A stretch of 5,409 nt of DNA from Porticoccaceae bacterium UBA1117 (GCA_002313335.1 DCBC01000007.1:537-5945); one strand, 5' to 3'; shown: positions 1-5,409, counted from the stretch's first letter. A program made the numbers and translations. The notes: generated by a model not told the origin, from the sequence alone.

Positions 1-878
1 GCTACACGCTTTTCAATATATTGTGGGTCCGATTGCCACGCCCTAGCGTGCATTTGACAGGGTGATTTCCAAAATTCTTTAGGCTCATTTGCCGCGGCAT
101 AATTCCTTTCCCCGTGAGAGATGCCAGTAAGACTATCCCCCGAACAATGAATAACAAATACCGGCCGTGGTGCAATATTGCCTAACACCTCTTCAGGGTT
201 TAGTGTGTCCATATGCATACCAGTACGGCGCTCCAACAGCCAAGTGGTTAGTGGCAACAACGGAAATACAGGTAACCCAAGATGTTGCTTTATGATGTCT
301 GCGTACAAATCCTGTAAATTTGCCCACCCTGCTTCAAACACGCCCGCGTCTATGCGAGGGTCCCTCTCCATCGCCATGATGGCAGTTGCTGCCCCCATTG
401 ACGTACCAAAAATACCAATACTTTGAATGTTCTGCTGTTGTAAATAATCGACAGCCGCTTTCACATCGTTTTTCTCAAAATAACCCATAGATGAAAAAGA
501 ACGCACATTTGCCCCACTATTTCTAAGATCAAACGTCAGTATATTAAAGCCTGCCTGATGCATAACCTTAAACCAGCGCATACCTTCATGCCTATCGGCA
601 CCATGGCCATGAACAAACATAATGGCTTTGTTAGAGTTTTCAGCCGGTATGTACCAACCGTTTAAATCAATGCCATTATCAGACTGAAAAACAACATCTT
701 CAAAGGCGAGATCTAACTGAGAAGGATCGCCACAATAAATAAAGTGCTCTTCACTGCACTCAAATGTGGGATGCATGATATTGGAAGAAAAGGTCCATGC
801 AAGTAACAAAACCCCAACCCCAAAAAGGCCAGTCACGCTTGCTAAGGCAATCTTGATAATTTTTTTGGGATTTTTCAT
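1..878 (-). CDS. Membrane-anchored alpha/beta hydrolase (3' end beyond window)
   Basis: Reading leftward from ATG 878, 292 codons stay open to the window edge. Residues 2-6 are basic (KNPKK). Residues 7-29 form one hydrophobic segment, so the protein is probably anchored with its N-terminus in the cytoplasm and its catalytic domain outside. The domain shows the alpha/beta-hydrolase order: a strand ending in VHGHGADRHEG (89-99, oxyanion region), FDLRNSG (116-122), the nucleophile elbow GTSMG with Ser160, a probable acid Asp248 in HCSGDS, and a probable His277 in CQMHA. The closing SDPQYIEKRV resembles the last helix of the fold, so only a short tail should be missing. It belongs broadly with YqkD/prolyl-oligopeptidase-like serine hydrolases; the substrate cannot be told. 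ATG 878 is chosen because AAGG lies 9 nt upstream; in-frame ATG 908 has no good ribosome site and lies inside the preceding gene. It is the last visible gene of a three-gene unit, starting 1 nt after the small gene's stop. Confidence 0.9.
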   Translation of the reverse strand, partial: MKNPKKIIKIALASVTGLFGVGVLLLAWTFSSNIMHPTFECSEEHFIYCGDPSQLDLAFEDVVFQSDNGIDLNGWYIPAENSNKAIMFVHGHGADRHEGMRWFKVMHQAGFNILTFDLRNSGANVRSFSSMGYFEKNDVKAAVDYLQQQNIQSIGIFGTSMGAATAIMAMERDPRIDAGVFEAGWANLQDLYADIIKQHLGLPVFPLLPLTTWLLERRTGMHMDTLNPEEVLGNIAPRPVFVIHCSGDSLTGISHGERNYAAANEPKEFWKSPCQMHARAWQSDPQYIEKRV

Positions 879-879
879 T

Positions 880-1038
880 TCATATAGCCTTAATCTTATT
901 AATTGCATGCCGTTCAATTTTCATGAGAGGGTCCTTCTGACCTTGTTTGGGTCCTTTAGTCATTAATTTAGCAAAATTAATTGCGTCTCTTTCAATTTTG
1001 TTAATCTTCGCGGGTTCAGCGACTTTTTGTTCATTCAT
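880..1038 (-). CDS. Small basic 52-residue protein with internal duplication, unknown function
   Basis: This is a short gene of 52 codons plus TGA. It starts MNEQKVAEPAKINKIERD and ends KIERHAINKIKAI. The case for translation is positional. GGAG sits 6 nt before the ATG, overlapping the TAG stop of the upstream regulator, and the TGA stop is 1 nt before the hydrolase ATG, so the frame fills the space between two real genes almost exactly. The protein is rich in Lys, Ile and Asn, has no Cys or Trp, no membrane segment and no signal peptide. An eight-residue block occurs twice, KIERDAIN (14-21) and KIERHAIN (40-47), separated by a Gly/Lys/Pro linker. The blocks look helical and amphipathic. I do not recognise a family. 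Inference: a small partner of the regulator or of the hydrolase, or a nucleic-acid-binding peptide; none of these is shown. Confidence 0.75.
   Translation of the reverse strand: MNEQKVAEPAKINKIERDAINFAKLMTKGPKQGQKDPLMKIERHAINKIKAI
898..999 (-). repeat. Two copies of a 24-bp unit inside the 52-residue gene
   Basis: The copies lie at 976-999 and 898-921, 78 bp (26 codons) apart and in the same reading frame. They match at 20 of 24 positions: nine identical bases at each end (AAAATTGAA and GCAATTAAT on the coding strand) around a divergent centre. They encode KIERDAIN and KIERHAIN. Two of the four differences fall in the Arg codon and are silent, which fits a duplication held under selection at the protein level. 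Confidence 0.75.
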
Positions 1039-1049
1039 GTTTTGCTCCT
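1039..1049 (-). promoter_or_regulatory. Ribosome site overlapping the regulator stop codon
   Basis: The minus strand reads AGGAGC followed by AAAAC and then ATG 1038. The G of the regulator's TAG stop is the first G of GGAG. This is the strongest Shine-Dalgarno sequence in the left part of the window. It implies that ribosomes finishing the regulator reinitiate on the 52-residue gene. Confidence 0.7.
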
Positions 1050-1281
1050 ATACTAAGGTATTAGCAGAAATTTCGAATACAGCGGCAAGGCATTTTAAAG
1101 ATTCCAATCCAACCTTTTGACCGCTCTCAATTCTCTGAATAGTTCGGGTACTTAATCCTGAATATCGAGCAAGTTGATCTTGTGACCATTCTTTTTCTAA
1201 TCGGCGTTGTTGAATATTAATCTTTCCCCCTTCTGCTGTGCCTACCTTTATGACACTTTTTGAGTAGTAATGACACGACAT
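1048..1281 (-). CDS. Small Xre/Cro-type helix-turn-helix regulator
   Basis: A 77-residue DNA-binding protein of the HTH_3 (Xre/Cro) fold. The core runs from about residue 20 to the end: first helix INIQQRRLEKEW, then SQDQLARYSG (33-42) and the recognition helix STRTIQRIESG (44-54), then LESLKCLAAVFEIS. The TIQRIE signature is typical of a widespread group of small regulators that often carry a C-terminal two-helix membrane domain; here the protein stops right after the helix-turn-helix, so that domain is absent. The first 19 residues are not part of the domain. ATG 1281 has GGAG 11 nt upstream, which is long but usable. A shorter product from a rare ATT codon (1221 or 1215) behind a GGGGG run cannot be excluded. 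It heads the unit with the small gene and the hydrolase and probably controls that unit, possibly through the TGACA-type repeats over its own start. Confidence 0.9.
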   Translation of the reverse strand: MSCHYYSKSVIKVGTAEGGKINIQQRRLEKEWSQDQLARYSGLSTRTIQRIESGQKVGLESLKCLAAVFEISANTLV

Positions 1282-1312
1282 TATAGTGACAGCTCCGATT
1301 CTGTCGGCGACA
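1251..1312. promoter_or_regulatory. Candidate operator: TGACA-type repeats over the regulator start
   Basis: On the plus strand TGACAC occurs at 1251 and again at 1271 (20 bp apart), GTGACAG at 1286-1292, and CGACA at 1308-1312. Two inverted arrangements are present: GACAG-N8-CTGTC (1288-1305) and the 11-bp palindrome TGTCGGCGACA (1302-1312). Clustering of one pentamer around the start of a regulator gene, with spacing near two helical turns, is what an autoregulatory operator would look like. The link to the regulator encoded here is inference. Confidence 0.35.
1280..1307 (-). promoter_or_regulatory. Possible promoter with TATAAT overlapping the regulator ATG
   Basis: A perfect TATAAT (1280-1285, minus strand) overlaps the ATG at 1281. 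A 4-of-6 match to the -35 box (CCGACA, 1302-1307) lies 16 bp upstream. If used, transcription would begin near 1272, inside the annotated frame, and the regulator would need an internal start. It lies within the repeat cluster, so a repressor bound there would block it. Confidence 0.25.
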
Positions 1313-1450
1313 ACTCACCATATATTTTTCTAACATCCAGACCATAGACACGCTTGCGAGGGTCCTAGTTGTTGAGTTTATTATAACTTTACGCTAACTT
1401 TTTAGGCTGCTTAATAACAGGTCAGCATTTAGTTTAAGTACGGCTAACCC
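1282..1450 (-). promoter_or_regulatory. Spacer upstream of the regulator operon, with a -10 candidate
   Basis: This 169-nt stretch separates the ltaE stop from the regulator start; both genes read leftward. A perfect TATAAT lies at 1380-1385 on the minus strand, about 100 nt before the regulator ATG, giving a leader of roughly 90 nt. No convincing -35 box is found 16-19 bp further upstream and there is no TG extension, so activator help would be needed. I found no strong GC-rich hairpin with a T-run for ltaE; the nearest, GCTG-N13-CAGC followed by an A-rich tail (about 1406-1426), is too weak to call a terminator. Confidence 0.35.
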
Positions 1451-2521
1451 TTACTGCGCCGCAAAATAAGCATAAATATGTCCACAGAATGCCTCTCGCT
1501 GGGAATCTTGACTAACAAAAGAGGTGACTAAACGAGCAAACATTTCATCTTCACCTAATGTGATATTGGCTGGCAAAGTGCTCTCATACCAGTCATAGAA
1601 TTCTGCACCAGCCGCTTGCAAGTACTCTGCTAACCCTTTGGGCATGATGACAAAAAGCTCATTTGATTCAACCGGCCAAGCTAGTGTTAGGCCATCAATG
1701 GATGCTATTGCTTTGGCTAGCTTGGCCGCTTGATTATTAGCATGCTGTGCTAGCTCAAGCCAGTGGTCGTCTTGCAACCAGCCTACCATTTGCGCTCCAA
1801 ACAGCCTTCCTTTAGACAGCAAGTGACCTGAACGCTTACGACGATGGGTAAAGGTGTGAGCTAGGTCTTTATTAAAAAATATAACGACCTCAGCACTTAG
1901 CGCGCCACATTTGGTAGCCCCAAGACAAAGCACGTCTACGCCAGCTTTCCATGACAACTCTGCGGGCGCGCACTGCTGCGATGCCACGGCATTGGCAAAC
2001 CGTGCGCCGTCCATGTGGACGGATAGGCCGTTGGCTTTGGCCGCAGCGCTAAGTGCAGCAACTTCGGTGGGAGTGTAGACAAGGCCAGACTCACTGGCCT
2101 GTGTAATACTTAAGGCGGCGGGTCTAACATTGTGTGGGTAGTCAGTACCTGTTTTTTGGACGTACTGGTTCAGCTGTACCGGATTAATTTTACCTTCGCC
2201 CTTTGAGATGGGCACCATGCGCGCACCCCCTGTAAACATTTCGGGTGCGGTAGACTCATCGAGAATAATGTGGGCGCTATCATGGCAGAGGATAGACTCC
2301 CACGGTTGCACCATGCACGACAATGCTAGAGAATTTGCCGCGGTACCGGTCGCTACAAAATAGGCATCTAGGTCACATTCAAATAAAGTCTTTAGCGCAT
2401 CTATGGCTTGGTGTGTCCAGCGGTCATCACCATAACCATGGGTATAGTCATTGTTAGCCTCAGTTAGCATGTTTAATACTTGAGAAGACGCGCCTGTTTG
2501 ATTGTCACTGCCAAAATACAT
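1451..2521 (-). CDS. ltaE: Low-specificity L-threonine aldolase (PLP enzyme)
   Basis: A 356-residue fold-type I PLP enzyme of the threonine aldolase / beta-eliminating lyase family (Pfam PF01212). It cleaves L-threonine and L-allo-threonine to glycine and acetaldehyde in the cytoplasm, and usually acts on other beta-hydroxy amino acids. The N-terminus has the family opening SDNQTG (5-10) and YGDDRWT (30-36). ATGTAANSLAL (57-67) is the PLP phosphate-binding turn, and His84 in SAHI stacks on the cofactor ring. HMDGAR (169-174) holds Asp171, which pairs with the pyridine nitrogen. LGATKCGA (200-207) holds the Schiff-base Lys204. Length is normal to slightly long and nothing is broken. ATG 2521 has GGAG 7 nt upstream and matches the usual family start. 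It follows phrB by 25 nt on the same strand, so it is probably the second gene of that transcript. Exact substrate and stereochemical preference cannot be read from the sequence. Confidence 0.92.
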   Translation of the reverse strand: MYFGSDNQTGASSQVLNMLTEANNDYTHGYGDDRWTHQAIDALKTLFECDLDAYFVATGTAANSLALSCMVQPWESILCHDSAHIILDESTAPEMFTGGARMVPISKGEGKINPVQLNQYVQKTGTDYPHNVRPAALSITQASESGLVYTPTEVAALSAAAKANGLSVHMDGARFANAVASQQCAPAELSWKAGVDVLCLGATKCGALSAEVVIFFNKDLAHTFTHRRKRSGHLLSKGRLFGAQMVGWLQDDHWLELAQHANNQAAKLAKAIASIDGLTLAWPVESNELFVIMPKGLAEYLQAAGAEFYDWYESTLPANITLGEDEMFARLVTSFVSQDSQREAFCGHIYAYFAAQ

Positions 2522-2546
2522 TGTGTTGCTCCACTTAGAATAAGGG

Positions 2547-4067
2547 CTATTGGGCCTTTGTAGGCTGAATTTTAGTCACCGCAAACGCAGCCAATGCACG
2601 CTCTCTAGATTCTTTGATGTCCATTATGGGCGCTGGATAGTTATGGCCAACTTGGACCCCAGCCGCGGCAAGTACCTCGGCGGGTGCCAGCCAGGGCGCA
2701 TGAATATATTTTTCAGGCATGTTGGCAAGTTCGGGTACATAGCGGCGAATGTAACTGCCCTGCTTGTCGAACTTTTCACTTTGGGTAATGGGGTTGAAGA
2801 TTCTGAAAAAAGGTGCGGCGTCAGCACCGCAACCAGCGATCCACTGCCAACCGGCACTATTACTAGCAAGGTCCGCATCCACTAGGCAATCCCAAAACCA
2901 TTGCTCACCTGCATGCCAGTGAATGAGTAGATTCTTCACTAAGAATGAACCCACCACCATACGCACGCGGTTATGCATGTAGCCGGTGCTATAAAGTTCA
3001 CGCATACCTGCGTCAACTAGTGGGTACCCTGTTTTACCCTGTTGCCAAGCTTTTAAATCTGCGTCTGTGTTGTCTGCCCATGGAAAAAGATTAAAGCGTA
3101 CCTGCAAGTTGTCAGTTGGCAACCCTGGAAAATGGTAAAGCAAATAGTATGAAAATTCACGCCAACCTAACTCGCTCATAAATGTGTCTAAGCTCTGCTC
3201 GTTAGTAATAAAAGCCCCTGCCTCTGCGGCCCGATGCCAGGCAATGTTGGGTGAAATTTGACCAAAGTGAAGGTAGGGTGAGAGCCGTGAAACATTCGCT
3301 TTATCTGGGAAATTCCGCCCTTCACGGTAGTCTTGTAACTCGTCCATGACAAACTCATCGAGGCGTTCCTGGGCCGCCGCTTCGGTGATGTCCCAGCGCG
3401 CCTTCATTTGCGTATCCCAACTAATTGTAGGCAACAAATTAAGATCTTTTAGCGGTAGTGACCGCACACTATTTTCTGAAATATTTATTGCTGCAGGGAT
3501 AGCGGTCGGCCGCCTTGGCGTAGCCGATGATAAACACCCACGACGATAATAAGGGGTAAAAACTTTATAAGGCGTTGAATCTTTTTTAAGAACTTGCCAG
3601 GGCTCCCACAGCAGTGAACCATTAAAACTGTGTACATCGAGGCCATCGTCTTTTAGAACACTTTTAATACTAGCATCACGGGCAATGCGCCATGGTTCAT
3701 AACAGCGATTCCAGACAATAGCCGATGCATTAGTTTGTGTTGCTAGGTCGCGCAAGATGGTCAGCGCATCACCTTGAAAAAACTGTAGGCCTTGATTGAG
3801 AGAATTATTAAGATCTGCCAGCGCATGGTGCAACCACCAGCGGCTTGCCCCGCCCATTTTCCAACTGTCGGCGCCGTCATCGTCAAGAATGTATACCGGA
3901 ATAATGTCACCTCGCTCACAAGCAGCACACAGTGCTGGGTTGTCGGCAAGCCTTAGATCTTGACGAAACCACATAATAGTTGGTGCATTGGGTGATTGTA
4001 ATTCAGCGATGGGATGTATCCTCTGTAGCGACTTTTGGCATCTTAAAATTACGACGTAGACGGCCAT
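2547..4067 (-). CDS. phrB: Deoxyribodipyrimidine photolyase, class I
   Basis: A 506-residue photolyase that uses FADH- and blue/near-UV light to split cyclobutane pyrimidine dimers in DNA. The N-terminal antenna domain opens with TIMWFRQDLRLADNPAL (30-46). The C-terminal FAD domain shows RLSPYLHFGQIS (261-272), ELGWREFSYYLL (299-310), TGYPLVDAGMREL (346-358), GYMHNRVRM (362-370) and DLASNSAGWQW (399-409). Asn403 aligns with E. coli Asn378 next to the flavin; Trp407, Trp384 and Trp330 align with the electron-transfer triad W382/W359/W306. The E. coli antenna residues Asn108-Glu109 are replaced by Trp-Arg in YEPWRIARD, so the second chromophore may not be the E. coli-type folate. ATG 4067 adds about 25 residues compared with usual starts and has no visible ribosome site, but no ATG, GTG or TTG lies between it and Met32, which would cut into the first strand. 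Divergent from purD; ltaE follows after 25 nt. Confidence 0.94.
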   Translation of the reverse strand: MAVYVVILRCQKSLQRIHPIAELQSPNAPTIMWFRQDLRLADNPALCAACERGDIIPVYILDDDGADSWKMGGASRWWLHHALADLNNSLNQGLQFFQGDALTILRDLATQTNASAIVWNRCYEPWRIARDASIKSVLKDDGLDVHSFNGSLLWEPWQVLKKDSTPYKVFTPYYRRGCLSSATPRRPTAIPAAINISENSVRSLPLKDLNLLPTISWDTQMKARWDITEAAAQERLDEFVMDELQDYREGRNFPDKANVSRLSPYLHFGQISPNIAWHRAAEAGAFITNEQSLDTFMSELGWREFSYYLLYHFPGLPTDNLQVRFNLFPWADNTDADLKAWQQGKTGYPLVDAGMRELYSTGYMHNRVRMVVGSFLVKNLLIHWHAGEQWFWDCLVDADLASNSAGWQWIAGCGADAAPFFRIFNPITQSEKFDKQGSYIRRYVPELANMPEKYIHAPWLAPAEVLAAAGVQVGHNYPAPIMDIKESRERALAAFAVTKIQPTKAQ

Positions 4068-4167
4068 CTAGATTGTTTTTGCAAGACACACCGTACCACA
4101 AATTATGTAATCCCCGCCGCGCAGTCTGTTATAATTTTGTGCTAAATTATTGCGTGGAAATTACATA
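4068..4167. promoter_or_regulatory. Divergent phrB/purD promoter region
   Basis: A 100-nt AT-rich spacer between two divergent start codons, so both promoters must lie here or inside the genes. The purD promoter is clear. On the leftward strand the best -10 candidate for phrB is CATAAT (4102-4107), without a recognisable -35 box; that call is weak. I see no match to an E. coli-like PurR box. Confidence 0.6.
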
Positions 4168-4169
4168 AT
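4102..4169. repeat. 10-bp perfect inverted repeat flanking the purD promoter
   Basis: ATTATGTAAT at 4102-4111 and its exact reverse complement ATTACATAAT at 4160-4169 lie 48 bp apart. Each arm is itself nearly palindromic (ATTA and TAAT around a two-base centre), as a dimeric regulator's half-turn site would be. The left arm is where the purD -35 box would be and also contains the phrB -10 candidate; the right arm covers the first two bases of the purD start codon. A binding role is inference. Confidence 0.4.
4127..4135 (+). promoter_or_regulatory. Extended -10 promoter of purD
   Basis: TGT followed directly by TATAAT gives a perfect extended -10 element (TG at 4127-4128, hexamer 4130-4135). 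No good -35 box is present 17-18 bp upstream, which extended -10 promoters tolerate. The predicted start near 4142 leaves a leader of about 26 nt. The purD ribosome site is weak: GGA at 4156-4158, 9 nt before the ATG. Confidence 0.6.
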
Positions 4170-5409
4170 GAATGTTCTGGTTATTGGCTCTGGTGGACGC
4201 GAACATGCACTGGCCTGGAAGGCGTCTCAGTCGGTAAGTGTTAGTACGGTATATGTGGCGCCGGGCAATGCAGGAACAGCCATGGAGGTCAGTATTGAAA
4301 ATACTGACATCTCTGTTGCTGACTTTAGCGCTCTGGCAGACTTTGCCGAAAGCAACAATGTTGGCTTAACTATTGTTGGCCCCGAGCAACCACTGGTCGA
4401 TGGTATTGTTGATTACTTTCAGACACGAGGGCTTGCAATCTTTGGTCCCTCTAGTGGCGCCGCCCAGTTAGAGGGCTCTAAAGCGTTTACTAAAGATTTT
4501 TTGGAACGCCAAAAAATACCGACTGCCAACTATGGCAACTTCACTGAGGTAGATGCCGCGCTTGATTATTTAAAACAGGTGGGCGCCCCTATTGTGGTGA
4601 AAGCCGATGGTTTGGCCGCGGGCAAGGGTGTGATTGTGGCCATGACAATGGCAGAAGCAGAGGATGCGGTGCGTGACATGCTTGCCGGTAATGCCTTTGG
4701 TGATGCAGGCAGTCGTGTAGTGATTGAAGAGTTTTTAGATGGCGAGGAAGCCAGTTTTATTGTCATGGTGGATGGTAAAAATGTCTTGCCCATGGCTACC
4801 AGCCAAGATCACAAACGTGCTGGCAACGGCGACACTGGTCCAAACACCGGAGGTATGGGTGCGTACTCACCGGCACCCGTAGTTGACGAGGTGATTTATC
4901 AGCGGATTATGGATGAGGTCATTTATCCAACGGTCAAGGGTATGGCTGATGAGGGTAATGACTACACCGGTTTTTTGTATGCAGGTTTGATGATAATGGC
5001 CGATGGCACACCCAAGGTCATTGAGTATAACTGCCGCTTTGGCGATCCAGAGACTCAACCGATTTTGCTGCGCCTACAATCAGACTTAGTAGCGCACTGT
5101 TTAGCCGCACTAGAGGGATCGCTTGATCAACAAACAACTCAGTGGGACCCAAGACCGGCCATTGGTGTGGTTTTGGCTGCTGGCGGTTATCCCGGCAGCT
5201 ATCGCGGTGGCGATGTTATTTCTGGGTTGTCAGACACCCTAGAGAATAGTGATCAAAAGGTATTTCATGCGGGTACTGCCATGACAGAGGGTCGCGTTGT
5301 TACCCGTGGTGGTCGTGTTTTATGTGCAACGGCAATGGGCGATACGGTATCTGATGCTCAAGTACGCGCCTATCAACTAGCATCAACAATTCACTGGGAT
5401 GATGTTTAT
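4168..5409 (+). CDS. purD: Phosphoribosylamine--glycine ligase (GAR synthetase), 3' end beyond window
   Basis: The second step of de novo purine synthesis in the cytoplasm: 5-phosphoribosylamine + glycine + ATP give glycinamide ribonucleotide. 414 codons are open from ATG 4168 to the edge; the family is about 425-430 residues, so only some 15 are missing. The N-terminal domain opens with NVLVIGSGGREHALAWK (2-18), followed by APGNAGT (31-37) and VGPEQPLVDGI (70-80). The ATP-grasp part shows GSKAFTKDF (103-111), VVKADGLAAGKGV (143-155) with Lys145, and EEFLDGEEASF (187-197). SQDHKRAGNGDTGPNTGGMG (212-231) is the substrate loop. EYNCRFGDPETQ (286-297) holds Glu286 and Asn288, the Mg2+ ligands. 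AIGVVLAAGGYPG (331-343) belongs to the C-terminal domain. All key residues are intact. In E. coli and many relatives purD follows purH; here it stands alone behind its own promoter, divergent from phrB. Confidence 0.97.
   Translation, partial: MNVLVIGSGGREHALAWKASQSVSVSTVYVAPGNAGTAMEVSIENTDISVADFSALADFAESNNVGLTIVGPEQPLVDGIVDYFQTRGLAIFGPSSGAAQLEGSKAFTKDFLERQKIPTANYGNFTEVDAALDYLKQVGAPIVVKADGLAAGKGVIVAMTMAEAEDAVRDMLAGNAFGDAGSRVVIEEFLDGEEASFIVMVDGKNVLPMATSQDHKRAGNGDTGPNTGGMGAYSPAPVVDEVIYQRIMDEVIYPTVKGMADEGNDYTGFLYAGLMIMADGTPKVIEYNCRFGDPETQPILLRLQSDLVAHCLAALEGSLDQQTTQWDPRPAIGVVLAAGGYPGSYRGGDVISGLSDTLENSDQKVFHAGTAMTEGRVVTRGGRVLCATAMGDTVSDAQVRAYQLASTIHWDDVY

Noticed and set aside
178..966. Plus-strand frames opposite the hydrolase and the small gene.
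   Set aside because: They lie antisense to well-supported genes, show no recognisable domains and have no good ribosome sites.
1217..1345. A 42-codon minus-strand frame starting at ATG 1345 and ending at the TAA beside the alternative regulator start, suggestive of a leader peptide.
   Set aside because: There is no ribosome site before its ATG, it overlaps the regulator in another frame, and its very basic, Cys/Arg-rich composition looks like an out-of-frame translation.
353..1365. Exact 11-bp direct repeat TGCGAGGGTCC at 353-363 and 1355-1365, with GAGGGTCC also at 927-934 and GGGTCC at 25 and 949, all in one orientation.
   Set aside because: A few 11-bp matches are expected by chance in a window of this length. 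The copies fall in unrelated contexts (inside the hydrolase, inside the small gene, in the spacer) with no shared structure around them.
1406..1426. Possible terminator hairpin after ltaE.
   Set aside because: The stem is only four base pairs with a 13-nt loop and there is no T-run on the transcribed strand.
2550..4168. Short frames on both strands overlapping the photolyase.
   Set aside because: The photolyase frame is conserved end to end with its motifs in order; these are out-of-frame or antisense translations of it.
4566..5058. Minus-strand frames inside purD.
   Set aside because: They are antisense to a clearly intact purD with all catalytic motifs, and one is a Ser/Thr/Ala/Pro-rich low-complexity translation typical of antisense reading.

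Overview
The window looks like chromosomal DNA of a Gram-negative bacterium, most plausibly a marine-type gammaproteobacterium. That guess rests on the style of the proteins (PurD, class I photolyase, LtaE-type aldolase), the moderate base composition and the ordinary Shine-Dalgarno signals. No rRNA or other taxonomic marker is present. There are six coding genes: two run off the window edges, and one is a 52-residue gene that a minimum-length ORF filter could miss. I see no tRNA, rRNA, CRISPR array, insertion sequence or phage gene.

Left part (1-1281, all minus strand, reading right to left): a compact three-gene unit. It consists of a small Xre/Cro-type helix-turn-helix regulator (1048-1281), a 52-residue basic protein with an internal duplication (880-1038), and an alpha/beta hydrolase with an N-terminal membrane anchor (1-878, its last residues off the edge). 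The gaps are 9 nt and 1 nt, and the ribosome site of the second gene overlaps the stop codon of the first, so the three are almost certainly co-transcribed and probably translationally coupled. The upstream spacer (1282-1450) holds two perfect TATAAT hexamers and a cluster of TGACA-type repeats that could be the regulator's own operator.

Middle part (1451-4067, minus strand): a deoxyribodipyrimidine photolyase (phrB, 2547-4067) followed after 25 nt by a low-specificity threonine aldolase of the LtaE family (1451-2521), probably one operon.

Right part (4168 to the end, plus strand): purD (phosphoribosylamine-glycine ligase), divergent from phrB and missing only about its last 15 residues. The 100-nt divergent spacer carries an extended -10 promoter for purD, flanked by a 10-bp perfect inverted repeat whose right arm covers the purD start codon.

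phrB, ltaE and purD are ordinary housekeeping genes. The least explained part is the regulator / small protein / anchored hydrolase unit, which is the best candidate here for something undescribed.
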